Shown here: piece after piece, positions 33,422-43,300 of the stretch
Numbering within the stretch: the stretch's first letter is position 1
How the letters are laid out: every line of letters begins with the position of its first letter
DNA from: Deltaproteobacteria bacterium
Lineage (GTDB): Bacteria > Desulfobacterota > Dissulfuribacteria > Dissulfuribacterales > UBA3076
Assembly (NCBI GenBank): GCA_003194485.1
Contig: PQXD01000017.1
Span: forward strand, 1-53,532
Direction of reading: 5' to 3'
DNA: 53,532 nt
The notes under the pieces: model-generated
The model's input: the letters and a program-made list of their open reading frames with translations, nothing else
Database searches by the model: none
Told to the model about the DNA's origin: nothing
Position numbers and translations under genes: made by a program

Positions 33422-35569
33422 CTAAAACTTTACACCGACCTGGAATCCCCAGACATACTCCGGCATTTCATAACCCGCTATCTCTTCGTAATCCTCGCCT
33501 GTTACATTGTTGCAAAAGATACTGACCACGTATTCCATCTGATCAAACCTGAACTTCTGCTCAAATCCCACATCCACGGTTATGTAAGGACTCATCCCTT
33601 CACCCCTTTGAGACTTACGCGCATCAACGTATCGGGAACTCAACTGGAACCATCCATCCTCCCAGACCATATAGCGAGCAAGCAGCTTGACCTTATTTCT
33701 GGCCAGAAGGTCTGGAAGATAATACGTCCATCCGTGTTCGTAGCCAGTGTCATTTACGCTGTGTCTTTGATACACATAGGCCGCCGTGGCCCGGAAACGG
33801 TCACCCAGCTTGATTGTGGCTTCCAGTTCTCCACCGTAGAGTTTGACATGGTCAATATTGCAAAGGCAGTCAGTCCCTGCACCCGACCCTTCTGAAGGGG
33901 GAATGGTAATGCCGTTATCATTGATAAAATCATCAATGTCATAATACCAGCCAGCGGCCCTGACGGTCAGAAATTTGAAATCCTGTATGATCCCAAGCTC
34001 ATATTCCCATGCCGATTCAGGGTCCAATCTAGAATTCTCTCTGGACGCGCACCGCGCCCACCAGTAATAGTCTCAGGGACACGGGAGCCGGTAAGAGCGA
34101 CTCACTGCGGCATAGAGGGCCGTCTCCGGGGTGGCCTGGAAATCGACCTTCAGGCTTGGATAAAAGCCGTCGTCGTTATCCGTTTTGCCCGAATTATCAG
34201 CACTGAACGGCCATCCGGGAGGCTGGGAATCGTAGCCCATTTCCCACCAGCCGTAATAGACATCCATATCGACATCATAGTAACGAATGCCGGGGGTAAG
34301 GGTCCACCGGTCACCGAGGTGAATAACATCCTGGATATAGGCTGATTTGACATTGTAGATGATGGGGTCCTTGTCCGGCCAGCCCAGTTCCTGGTACTCG
34401 GTCCCTGCCGTCACGCTGTGGGAGTCGAACAGGTCGATGTCCCGGTACTCGCAGATTATCCCCTTTGTCCTGTCATCAACAAAGTCGTCTTTTTTAAATT
34501 TTTTCTCCGGGTCTTCCATTGAGGCGCCTTTGCCATAACTGCTGGTCCAGCGCCTGCCCTCGGTCCAAAACCCATGGACATTTACAATACCCGGCCCCAG
34601 GGGCATCTGAAAGATGACATCCAGATAGGAGGTATGTTTTTTCCACTCCGGACGCAGTGAACCTGTTGTGGGCAACTGAGGCCAGTTGAGGTGCCTCAGC
34701 TGGTCTGCAGACTTCTTAAATTTGGGATAGTCGTCATCATAGCGGGCAGCTACACCCGGATCAGGATCATTCGGATCATTGATAACCGGGAAGCCATAGT
34801 CGACATCGGAATACTTGGCACCTGCAGTGAAAGTGGCGTCATGAGGAAGAAAAAAGCTCAAATGCCCGTTAAGGTTATCCACTCTCTGAAAGTCGTTTCT
34901 GAGATAACCATCCGTGCCTCCTCTACTTGCTGAAAAATGGTAACCCACGATATTGCCGACACCCCCGTCAACAGAACCTGACACATTATAGGTATCATAC
35001 CTTCCATAGCCCCCCTTGAAACTCACATCAGGTTTGGGGTCATCCGTCTTTTTTCCCTTTTTCGTAATCATGTTGATCACGCCACCGATGGCAAAAGGAT
35101 GAAGCACCGAATGTCCGCCCCGGATGATTTCAATGCACTCGATATCATCCAGGTTCAACGTGGACCAGTCAACAATGTACCTGCCGTAATGGCCTGTATG
35201 GTTGATCCTGCGACCGTCGATCTCTATGACCATACGCCCTTCGTTGAGGCCACGGATGGATACCTCATCGCCCGGGCTGGCCATTAGCGGATTGCTGCGC
35301 TGCACGTCGATCCCGCCGATTTCGGTCAGCACGTCTGTCAGCGTCCTAACATCACCAGGCCTTTCGAATTTATCCAGGTTAATGATGGTCCTCTCGGTTG
35401 TTATCTCAACGCCCGGCTGCGGGGCCATCACTGTGATGGTCCCAATATCAATCGGCTTCGGTTCCTTTTCCCCAGCCAATCCAGGAATTGAGATCGCGAC
35501 CATGATAAAGGCAAGTCCGTTCACAAGAAAAACGTTCCAAAACTGTTTCCATTTTCCTTTCAACTTCAC
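33422..35569 (-). pseudogene. TonB-dependent receptor interrupted by one in-frame TGA
   Basis: A 716-codon frame starting at GTG 35569 (site GAGGAGAAAAGAAGA) with a signal peptide (LVNGLAFIMVAISIPGLAG). The plug domain is complete (TITVMAPQPG, then RTLTDVLTEIGGIDVQ and IECIEIIRGGHSVLHPFAIG), as is the barrel to the C-terminal aromatic signature (WGFQVGVKF). Codon 499 (34073-34075) is TGA, between RSYRLPCP and DYYWWARC; no frameshift is needed. It could be a recent Arg (CGA) to stop mutation, which would truncate the barrel, or a recoded selenocysteine; a hairpin follows 8 bases after the TGA. The receptor probably imports a metal chelate or corrinoid. The leader at 35536-35752 precedes it. 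Confidence 0.85.
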
Positions 35570-35752
35570 TCTTCTTTTCTCCTCTCCTATTTTAGATACA
35601 GTAATAGCCATACTGCACGACACCTGCCTTGAAGCGTCAAATCCGGATATCACCTGGTGTTGTGCAGTCTATTTTTTCGGGATATCTACGCTGAAGGCAA
35701 ATCTTGCTACGAATTTTAAAAAAGTACTACTATTGGCAGAAAATGTCAACCT
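35536..35752 (-). promoter_or_regulatory. Duplicated leader with promoter and B12-box-like hairpin, copy 2
   Basis: TTGACA at 35744-35749, a 17-base spacer and TACTTT, then the leader. The arms CTGCACAACACC and GGTGTCGTGCAG can pair; relative to copy 1 one pair changes from T-G to C-G, which preserves the stem. Between them is AGGTGATATCCGG, like the CGGTGAAAATCCGG core of cobalamin riboswitches, and AAGGCAGGTGTCGTGCA resembles the B12 box. The canonical CCCCGCAACTGT core is missing. It ends at the GTG of the receptor and the first ~12 codons are part of the repeat. Confidence 0.6.
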
Positions 35753-35802
35753 TTTGGATGATCAATTTTTCTGATGGATGGGCTTGGGGCAGATCTTGAT
35801 AC

Positions 35803-36489
35803 TCACGTAAGCTCAAACACTATGGTGAGCTCCAGGGGGATATCTCCCTTAAAAAGATGTGCAGGCGCTTTTGGAAATGGGGCAGCTTCCTTCACTGCCG
35901 TGAGCGCTGCTCCATCCAGGACCCTGTTACCTGACGTCTTTACGACCTCGGCCGACCTTATATCTCCTTCAGGCCGAATTATAAAGCGTACGGTCACACT
36001 CCCCTCTATTTGTCTGACCTTGGCACTTTCAGGATATCTCTTATATTTTTCTATTCTGAGCCGTACCATTTCCAGATAGCTGTCGGTTGTTGTGTAATCG
36101 CAGGCGGATTGATCCGGGATCCAGTCTGAGATGTCCGGGCCGGGAACATCCTGGATATCCGGCATGCTGATTCCCTCCACAAGGCCGTCCGGCAGGTCTT
36201 TCTCTACCGGCTCAAGTTTTATCGGTTTCAGGTGTGGGATAAGCTGGGTTACTCTCAGCTTTTTTATCTCCTGTGGCCGATCAGGGGGCTCGGGTCTGTG
36301 GCGCGGCCTGGGGATACTCCTTTTGGGAACTTTTGATATATTTTGAAGTGTCAACTCGATGTAAGTAAGGGTGTTTGAACTATAGAGTTTGGAAATATGC
36401 AAAAACAGGACAAGATGTATTAAAAGGGACACGCACAACAGACCGTGCAAGAGCCGGTTGGGACTTCTTTTTGTTGACCGGGATTTCAC
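35803..36489 (-). CDS. tonB: Energy transducer TonB
   Basis: 228 residues. A single N-terminal membrane segment (LLHGLLCVSLLIHLVLFLHI) is followed by a proline-rich, charged spacer (RPRHRPEPPDRPQEIKKLR ...) and a C-terminal TonB domain (YLEMVRLRIEKYKRYPESAK ... EGSVTVRFIIRPEGDIRSAEV ... GNRVLDGAALTAVKEAAPFP). It couples the ExbBD proton motor to the TonB-dependent receptors. Third gene of the exbB-exbD-tonB unit and directly upstream of the interrupted receptor. Confidence 0.94.
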   Translation of the reverse strand: MKSRSTKRSPNRLLHGLLCVSLLIHLVLFLHISKLYSSNTLTYIELTLQNISKVPKRSIPRPRHRPEPPDRPQEIKKLRVTQLIPHLKPIKLEPVEKDLPDGLVEGISMPDIQDVPGPDISDWIPDQSACDYTTTDSYLEMVRLRIEKYKRYPESAKVRQIEGSVTVRFIIRPEGDIRSAEVVKTSGNRVLDGAALTAVKEAAPFPKAPAHLFKGDIPLELTIVFELT

Positions 36490-36530
36490 TCTTTAAACCT
36501 AAAATTGATTACATTACAAAAAGTCTGAAA

Positions 36531-36659
36531 TGTGATTCCGCTCAAAAAACCCGAGATGCAAGGCACGAGATTTCCGAGAAGTGAGGCGTACTTAGCGTAC
36601 GTCGCAATGACGAGGAAATTGAAGCAACGCCGCAGATTGGGTTTTTTCAGCGGAATCAA
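36531..36659. repeat. Full-length copy of the dispersed palindromic repeat
   Basis: Inverted ends TGATTCCGCTCAAAAAACCC and GGGTTTTTTCAGCGGAATCA bracket about 90 bases containing GCGTACTTAGCGTACGTC. Partial copies lie at 1671, 11515 and 16640. On the minus strand its end supplies the TGA stop of exbD. It sits between exbD and tonB of one operon, so it may affect the mRNA between them. Confidence 0.85.
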
Positions 36660-37063
36660 AATTCCTTTTCGGTCGCCAGACACAGCCGTCCAGCCCCTGC
36701 CGCCTTGGCCACATCCATGACCTTTACGGCCTTATTGAGGATTACGGCCCGGTCAGCCCTGACAACGACCAGTTTGTCTTCCTTGCCACCGATCATCTCC
36801 TTGAGCCCGTCAAAGAGCGCAGGCATGGAGACCTCCCTGGTTCCAAGAAATGCCCTTCCCTGCCGATCCACATAGACGGTAATCACCTCCTCGGTCTGCG
36901 GTGTCGAGGCCTTGGCCTGGGGGAGCTTGACCTTGATCCCCTCTTCAACCATAAAATTAGTAGTGAGGAGAAAATAGATCAAAAGGAGAAACACGATATC
37001 AATCAGAGAGGTCAGGGGAACCTGGACTCCCATACGGGCCCTTCTTTTGGGATGAACAATCAT
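36656..37063 (-). CDS. exbD: Biopolymer transport protein ExbD
   Basis: 135 residues. One N-terminal membrane segment with the functional Asp (QVPLTSLIDIVFLLLIYFLLTTNF), then a periplasmic domain (IKVKLPQAKASTPQTEE ... VYVDRQGRAFLGTREVSMPAL ... DKLVVVRADRAVILNKAVKVMDVAKAAGAGRL). Partner of ExbB in the proton-driven TonB motor. The stop codon is made by the repeat insertion at 36531-36659. Confidence 0.94.
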   Translation of the reverse strand: MIVHPKRRARMGVQVPLTSLIDIVFLLLIYFLLTTNFMVEEGIKVKLPQAKASTPQTEEVITVYVDRQGRAFLGTREVSMPALFDGLKEMIGGKEDKLVVVRADRAVILNKAVKVMDVAKAAGAGRLCLATEKEF

Positions 37064-37070
37064 GATCAGG

Positions 37071-37685
37071 TTACCTCCCGGTGGCCTTGATGGCTGTCTT
37101 GATAAAGGTCACCATCCCGTCCTGTAGCCGGGCCTCATACTTGTCCACGCGGGACACGAGATAGCTGTGGGCCACCATGGTGGGAAGCGCTACTGCAAGG
37201 CCCAGGGCCGTGGTCAGCATGGCCTCCCAGATGCCGCCCGCAAGTACAGCGGCATTGACCTTGCCTCCCATCTGCTGAATGACCATAAAGGCCTTGATCA
37301 TGCCGATAACAGTCCCCAGCAGACCGAGCAACGGAGCAATACTGCCAATGGTGGCAAGGACCTGGAGATAGCGGGAAAGCTCCCTGACTTCCTCCCCTGT
37401 GGAGTGGACAACCACTGTCTCAAAGGTCTCCCGGTCATGATCCATGACCTCCAAGGCACTTGCCAGGATACGCGCCATGGGGGATTCGCTCCTTCTTGCA
37501 AGATCAATGGCCCGGGCAGGCTCACCATCCCGCACATACCCGGCCACCTTTTTCACCAGTCCAAAATCCCGGATGCGTACCCTGGAAAAATGTATCAATC
37601 TCTCCAGGAAGATAGCCAGGGCAACCACGGAGCACAGAAGGATCGGTCCTACAAGAATGCCGCCTTTTGCAAGAAAATCGATCAT
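37071..37685 (-). CDS. exbB: MotA/TolQ/ExbB proton channel protein (ExbB)
   Basis: 204 residues with three membrane segments: IDFLAKGGILVGPILLCSVV, then SIAPLLGLLGTVIGMIKAFM and LTTALGLAVALPTMVAHSYL. The middle one is the ExbB/TolQ signature. It forms the pentameric proton channel with ExbD. It lies 7 bases before exbD and 2 bases after the EF-hand-like repeat gene, so all four genes are one operon. Confidence 0.94.
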   Translation of the reverse strand: MIDFLAKGGILVGPILLCSVVALAIFLERLIHFSRVRIRDFGLVKKVAGYVRDGEPARAIDLARRSESPMARILASALEVMDHDRETFETVVVHSTGEEVRELSRYLQVLATIGSIAPLLGLLGTVIGMIKAFMVIQQMGGKVNAAVLAGGIWEAMLTTALGLAVALPTMVAHSYLVSRVDKYEARLQDGMVTFIKTAIKATGR

Positions 37686-37687
37686 AC

Positions 37688-39232
37688 TTACACCCCCTTG
37701 CCTGTTTCATCTTCAATAATATCCGGTCTGCCATCAAAATTGAGATCTATCGAACGTCTCACCATTGCCTCCGACCCATCGTATTCCTCCCATTGATCAG
37801 GCTTTCCGTCTGCATTTGTGTCTACCTCAACAGCGGTCAGTCTTCCATTTTGATAGTGGTACCAGGTATCCACACGGCCATCTCCCGAATGATCCTCTTC
37901 GGCCCGGATTGCCTCTCCGTCCTGGTTGTAGAACCAGGTGATGTCCAGGCGATCAACGGCCTCATGCCTTTCCTGGCTCTTGACCAGCTTTCCTTCAGCA
38001 TCGAAATGTTCCCTCAGGTCCGGATTGCCGTCACCGTCCTCATCAATCTCCCTGAGCCTCAAGACGTTCTTTTTATAATAACAGCGACCCTCCGGATTCT
38101 TATCTCTATCGGCATCCACCTCCATCACCATGGACCATGGAGACCTGTCGAACCACTGGGTGATCTCAAAGCGGCCGTCATTGTCCTCGTCCCTGACAAG
38201 CCGGTATTTCTTTTCATTCCTGTAAAAGATCTTTGAGCTGATCTTCCCGTTACCTTCGTCGTCTTTTTCCACCCTTGCAAGCAGTCCATCCTTATAATAT
38301 TCCCATGTGTCGATCCTGCCGTTGAGATCCGTATCCATTTCGACCCGCTCCTTTTCTTCCCCGGCATTAAAATAAATCGTTACATCCGGCCTTCCGTCCC
38401 GATTAAGATCCTCTGTCTGGCGACAGGCCCTTCCCTCTTCAAACAGCGTAACGGTCTCCTTGAATCCGTCACCGTCAGCATCGTAGATTACCCTGACCGG
38501 CAGACCTGCATGAAAGGTACTGATCCTGTCAATCCGGCCGGTATGCCTGGTGTCTTCCTCCATGCTTTCAGCATGGCCGTCTGCATCAAAATGGATAAAA
38601 ACATCCTTTTCCCCATCAAGGTTTGAGTCTCTCTCCTGATAGTGGGGTCTGCCGTGCCTGAACACGGTCATGATGTCATAACGGCCGTCCCCATCACCAT
38701 CCACGCGTCTCTGTGACAGTTCATCATCCTTATAGGTCTGCCAGATATTGGGTTTGCCGTCGCCGTCCGTATCTTTTGCGGACGAGGAGAGCATCCCCTC
38801 CCTGAAATGATAAATGCTGTCAAACAGGCCGTCTCCTGTAGTATCTTTTTTTATCTTCAGGGGACGCTCCTGCGAATCAAATTGAATAACTTGAGTCACC
38901 TCGCCGGTGTCGTTTGACAACCTTTCATGCCTGGTCCTTTTCCCTGCCTCAAAATAGTCCCGGCAATCAATCCGCCGGTCATGATCCGTGTCCATTTCGA
39001 CCCTTATGATCTGCCCTTTTTCGTAATACTGGAATCGATCCATGAACTCATCGGCATTGCTGTCTATCTCAAGCCTGATGAGCCTGCCGCGCCTGTCAAA
39101 AAGGGCGATCCGGTCTATCTTTCCATCCTTGTTCATATCCAGTCTCACTATCTTTTCCCGTGCCCATGCCGGTTCAGGCTGCAGCAAAGCAACTACGGTC
39201 AGCATGATAAAAAACGAGAAAAGATGCCTCAT
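37688..39232 (-). CDS. Exported protein of ~18 EF-hand-like calcium-binding repeats
   Basis: 514 residues from the ATG at 39232. A signal peptide (SFFIMLTVVALLQPEPAWA) is followed by about 18 copies of a ~25-residue unit built around a Dx[DN]xDGxxD loop, for example DMNKDGKID, DTDGDGKPN, DLNRDGRPD, DTNADGKPD. Between the loops lies a short hydrophobic/aromatic strand (as in TWEYYKDGLLARVE). This is typical of periplasmic or surface calcium-binding modules. There is no membrane anchor. It is the first gene of the exbB-exbD-tonB operon and may be an accessory envelope protein for the receptor or a calcium-stiffened spacer; inference. Confidence 0.82.
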   Translation of the reverse strand: MRHLFSFFIMLTVVALLQPEPAWAREKIVRLDMNKDGKIDRIALFDRRGRLIRLEIDSNADEFMDRFQYYEKGQIIRVEMDTDHDRRIDCRDYFEAGKRTRHERLSNDTGEVTQVIQFDSQERPLKIKKDTTGDGLFDSIYHFREGMLSSSAKDTDGDGKPNIWQTYKDDELSQRRVDGDGDGRYDIMTVFRHGRPHYQERDSNLDGEKDVFIHFDADGHAESMEEDTRHTGRIDRISTFHAGLPVRVIYDADGDGFKETVTLFEEGRACRQTEDLNRDGRPDVTIYFNAGEEKERVEMDTDLNGRIDTWEYYKDGLLARVEKDDEGNGKISSKIFYRNEKKYRLVRDEDNDGRFEITQWFDRSPWSMVMEVDADRDKNPEGRCYYKKNVLRLREIDEDGDGNPDLREHFDAEGKLVKSQERHEAVDRLDITWFYNQDGEAIRAEEDHSGDGRVDTWYHYQNGRLTAVEVDTNADGKPDQWEEYDGSEAMVRRSIDLNFDGRPDIIEDETGKGV

Positions 39233-39326
39233 AACAATGCCTCGGCAACAGGAACAAAAATAATTCAATCCCTTCTCCATAAGGAATATTAAATGAAAGA
39301 GGAACTTTAATAACACATATCATATA

Positions 39327-39355
39327 AAAGTGCTACAATTATCACGAAATGTCAA
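39327..39355 (-). promoter_or_regulatory. Predicted promoter of the EF-hand-repeat/exbBD/tonB operon
   Basis: TTGACA at 39350-39355, 17-base spacer, CACTTT at about 39327-39332. The spacer end TAATTGTAG and following CACTTTT resemble the promoters at 35744 (TAGTAGTACTTTTT) and to a lesser degree 28053, suggesting common control. Confidence 0.5.
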
Positions 39356-39427
39356 CTCCTGAGCCCCTTGCGAAATTGCCGGACCTCTTCCAAATTTCTA
39401 ATTTCCAATTCCAAGTTTTATTCAGGC

Positions 39428-40279
39428 TCAGCAAAACTTTATAAGATCCAGCGAACGTCTTAACCTGTCGAGAAATAGCTCTCGAGTCTTTTCATAAAAA
39501 CCGAGCCCTTTATAAAATCGTTCTTCTTGATACTCAACGGTCAGGCATTCCACGGAAAAACCGATTTCTTCCAGACGGCTTTTGTAGCTGTCTTGTTTCC
39601 CCAAAAGGTCCTGCTCTACATGGAGCCCGGCAACATACATGAACGGTATGATGCGGGCTCTCAACCCGGTTTTACCCGGATGAGAAGAAGAGAGAATTCG
39701 TTCAATTTTACCAAATACACCTTTGCTGCCAGGAATCCCTTCGATTGAACAGAAATAGACATTGCTGAATCTCCAGGACAGGAGGTGGTCGAGCCCTAAG
39801 TAAACAATATTTGCTGAGTCGTCAGAGAGTGGTGTGCCGTGTGCAACGAGCAGGTTGATTCCTTCTTCAGGAGAAATAAAATCCTTTGAAATGATATCCA
39901 ATACCTCTTCAACAAAATGCCACCGGTGCAACAGGATCTCCCCCACAAGCACTCTGAGACCTGGAAACGATCGGCATGAATCCGCAAGGACCTCATATTC
40001 CGTTCCCGGAAAGATCAGAAGCGGCTGGACAGCGGCCCTGGTAAAGCCTTGTTGTTCAAGGGATGCCAGGGTTTGCAGGATCCCCGGATGTCCTGTCTTT
40101 TCCCTGATGATCTCGGATGTATAGGCCCATGAAATATCGTAATCTTTGAACTCACTGCGCACTAAATTGTCGAATAGCTGGTAAACAGCCTTGCCCCTTT
40201 GGGCCGTGCCGAAGGCAGTAAGAACAATGGCAGGATGTTCTTTAAGGTTGCCTCGCCGTCTGTACTTTTTAAAGTGCAT
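39428..40279 (-). CDS. cbiK: Sirohydrochlorin cobaltochelatase CbiK
   Basis: 283 residues of the class II chelatase family (CbiK/HemH/SirB). It inserts cobalt into sirohydrochlorin in the anaerobic B12 pathway. The opening AIVLTAFGTAQRGKAVYQLF, INLLVAHGTPLSDDSANI with a metal-ligand His, and MYVAGLHVEQDLLGK with the second His are present. No signal peptide is seen, unlike the periplasmic CbiK known from Desulfovibrio, so a cytoplasmic location is likelier. It is 48 bases behind the CobN-like gene on the same strand. A truncated copy of its last ~48 codons lies at 50574-50717. Confidence 0.92.
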   Translation of the reverse strand: MHFKKYRRRGNLKEHPAIVLTAFGTAQRGKAVYQLFDNLVRSEFKDYDISWAYTSEIIREKTGHPGILQTLASLEQQGFTRAAVQPLLIFPGTEYEVLADSCRSFPGLRVLVGEILLHRWHFVEEVLDIISKDFISPEEGINLLVAHGTPLSDDSANIVYLGLDHLLSWRFSNVYFCSIEGIPGSKGVFGKIERILSSSHPGKTGLRARIIPFMYVAGLHVEQDLLGKQDSYKSRLEEIGFSVECLTVEYQEERFYKGLGFYEKTRELFLDRLRRSLDLIKFC

Positions 40280-40327
40280 GATTATCTCCCGAAAGATTCA
40301 CGTCAAGGGCACGCGATGTCAGGTTTT

Positions 40328-43300
40328 CTACCTGTATTTTTTCACACCAAAGACCACCAGCCCCAGGATCAGAATAACAAACAGGGACGCAAGCCATTGT
40401 GCGCCGGAAGACGGCAGGTCAGTGGTGTCATCTTTTGCCTTGACCTCCTCCATCTTATATCCTTCCACTCTTTCTGACTCCGTCCCTGCTTTTGAGGTGT
40501 TTTTCTGATATTCTTCACCGGCCTTGAGGGTCTTTTGATCTGATGACTGTAGTCTTTTGGTGAACCCTTCATTCAGTTTTTTCTGCAATCTCTTTCGTGC
40601 CCTGACCTGCTCGGCCAGTTGCTTGCCCACGGCCTGCTCGATGGCCAGCTTGAACCTCTCGACCATTTCAGGCGACATGACTCCCGGCAGGGAAATAATG
40701 TTTACCACCATCTGGTTGAGTACCGGATTATTGCAGGTATGATCACAGCATGCCACACCCTTCTCGATGACATTAAGGGCGTATTCTGCTGCAAGCCTTT
40801 TCTTGATCTTTTCACCGGCATTCCAGTAGCCCTTTCGGATCGATTCCAGCATGCGGGCGGTAATGGACTGATAGGCCCAGGGGTTTTCCCTGTTGAAGAA
40901 ATCCTTCATTTCGAGACCGTATTTATCTTCTACATACACATCAAAGGTCTGCTCCCATTTGGTCTTGTCGATGGCGGAGGGCACGGTCACCTGCCAGCCC
41001 CACATGTATTCCACAAAGTTCGACATCTCCCGGGCACCGGCATATTTTTCTTCCTTCATCCCCTCAATCCATTTGGGATTGAGATAACGCGTTCGAAGCT
41101 CGCGGCCGATGGTCCTGGCTACATCTTCCACCTCTACACGGTCCGAAATCCTCTGCATGGTAATCAGGGTATCGGGGACCTGCCCACTCTCTTTTTTGAC
41201 AGCCAGAGAAAGCCCTCCCAGATACTGAAACATGTCGTCATTATCCATTGCTCCATAGATGTTGGAGGATATGGAATGGACAGCCACGTCCACTCCTTTA
41301 AGGTTTTGCCTGAATATCTCCCTTGCCTCTTCTCCCCATTTTCCCTGTCCAAAGGCATAGCCAACCCGGTTTTCATATACCTTCACGATCTCATCATCCG
41401 ATTCCCAGAAACCGGAATTTCCTGTCATCTCGCAGACCCCTGTTCCATACGATCCGGGTTTCTCCGTAAATATCCTGATCCTGGAAAGGGTGTCCGCCCT
41501 TTCTTCATCCGAGCCGGATGCTATCAGCCGTGTCTTGATCTCTGCATTATGTCTGCTGATCAGGTTTTCTATATCTGTCTGGATGGCTGCCTTCCGGACC
41601 GCCTTGTCAAGAAGGAGCAGCATATTGGGGAAAAGGTCCCGGTAAAGGCCCGACGGATTTATCAGGATATCGATCCGGGGCCGATCCAGCTTTCTGCCCG
41701 GGATCACCTCTGTGCCCGTGACCCGGCCGGCCTTGTCCCAGGTAGGCTTCAGGCCCATCAGATAGAGTATTGTGCTTTCGTTGATCCCCTCGTTCCGGAT
41801 CGTCTCGGTGGCCCAAAGAACAACAGCCACCTTTTCAGGATATCGCCTCTTTTCCCTCAGGCTCTTTCTGATGATCTTCCCGGCTGCGTATTTGCCGAGT
41901 TCCCAGGCCGCTTGAGAGGGGATCCTGTCCGGGTTGAAGCCAAAGAAGTTTTTTCCAGTTGGTATTGCGTCCATGTTTCTTATCGGGTCATTCCCTTCCC
42001 CTGATAGCACGTAGCCGCCTTTCAGGGCCTTGGTGAGATAATCGATCTCCCTCGGTCCGGAATCGACAAGGCCTGTTTTTACTTTTTCTTCATTCGCCTG
42101 GCTGTTGCGCTTTGAAATGGCCTTGACCATATCCTGTAAGGCCTCACCTCCAGGCGATATGCCGAATGTATGCATACCATAGGGCATGAGGTTTTCCCTG
42201 ATCTCAAGCAGGTAATGCTCGATCTCTTCGAGCACACTATCGTCAAACTCCGTGATGCCAAGATCATTGAGGAGCCCCATGTCTGTGACAAGATCTTCTA
42301 TTTTTCCAAGCTTTCCCCCGGCTGTCCGGCTTCCAAGAGAAACAGCCCTGTTGTAGCTGTTTATCATGTCATATAATTGGCTGTATTCATGATAGAGCCC
42401 TGCCTCCCTGACCGCCGGGATCAAATGGTCAATGATGACCCCCCTGCCCCTGCGCTTGGCCTGGATCCCTTCTCCCACGTCATCCACGATGTAGGGATAG
42501 ATGTTGGGAATGTCTGTGATCAAGACTTCCGGTGGGCAGGAGGGCGAAAGCCCTGCCTGTTTCCCGGGAAGCCATTCATGGGTGGCATGTGTCCCCAGAT
42601 GGATCATGGCATCGGCATGAAAGACGTGTTTGAGCCACAAATAGGCGGCGATGTACTGGTGGTGTGGATAAAGCGTGGGATCATGATAGAGCTTGACAGG
42701 ATCATCTCCCCAGCCGCGGACAGGCTCCGGCATGATAAGGACATTTCCAAGAATAACTGCCGGAATGATGAATTCGCCGTTCTTGATCATGATGGTTGAG
42801 CCTTCTGCCTCTCCCCATTGTTTAATGACATTTTTCCTGAAATCTCCGGGGAGCCCGGAAAACCACTTCTGATAGGTCTTTACCGGGAGCCGGATGGCCT
42901 TTTTCCCCTCAAGCATCTTATCCAGTTCCCCCGGGGCCCAGCTGCCTATATTCCTGCCGTACTTCAGTACCAGATCCTTGATAGCGTCTTCGCTCAGATC
43001 CTTGTCCATGGCGACCCGATACCCCCCTTTTTTCATGCGCTGGAGGATAAGCTCAAGACTTCTGAATACATTAAGATAGCTGGCGCCCACATTCTGCTTC
43101 CCCTGGCCGTGATTATAATAAAGGATGGCCACCCTCTTGTTCTTATTCTCTTTTTTCTTCAATTGAACCCACATCTTCAGCCTGGGGATGAGCAGCTCAA
43201 TGTTTTCCTTGATAGGTCTGTGAACAAACAGGACCTTACCGGTCTCTTGGTCTAATTGCCTTACCTTGCCGGTAAGAGCAGAGGATTCGATCAGGCCTGA

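Noticed and set aside
37688-39232. CRISPR-like regular repeats in the repeat-rich gene
   Set aside because: The periodicity is at protein level (calcium loops); no CRISPR array with identical DNA repeats and spacers exists in the window.
39233-39316. 28-codon N-terminal extension of the EF-hand-like repeat gene
   Set aside because: A clear signal peptide begins at 39232; the extension contains no ribosome site.
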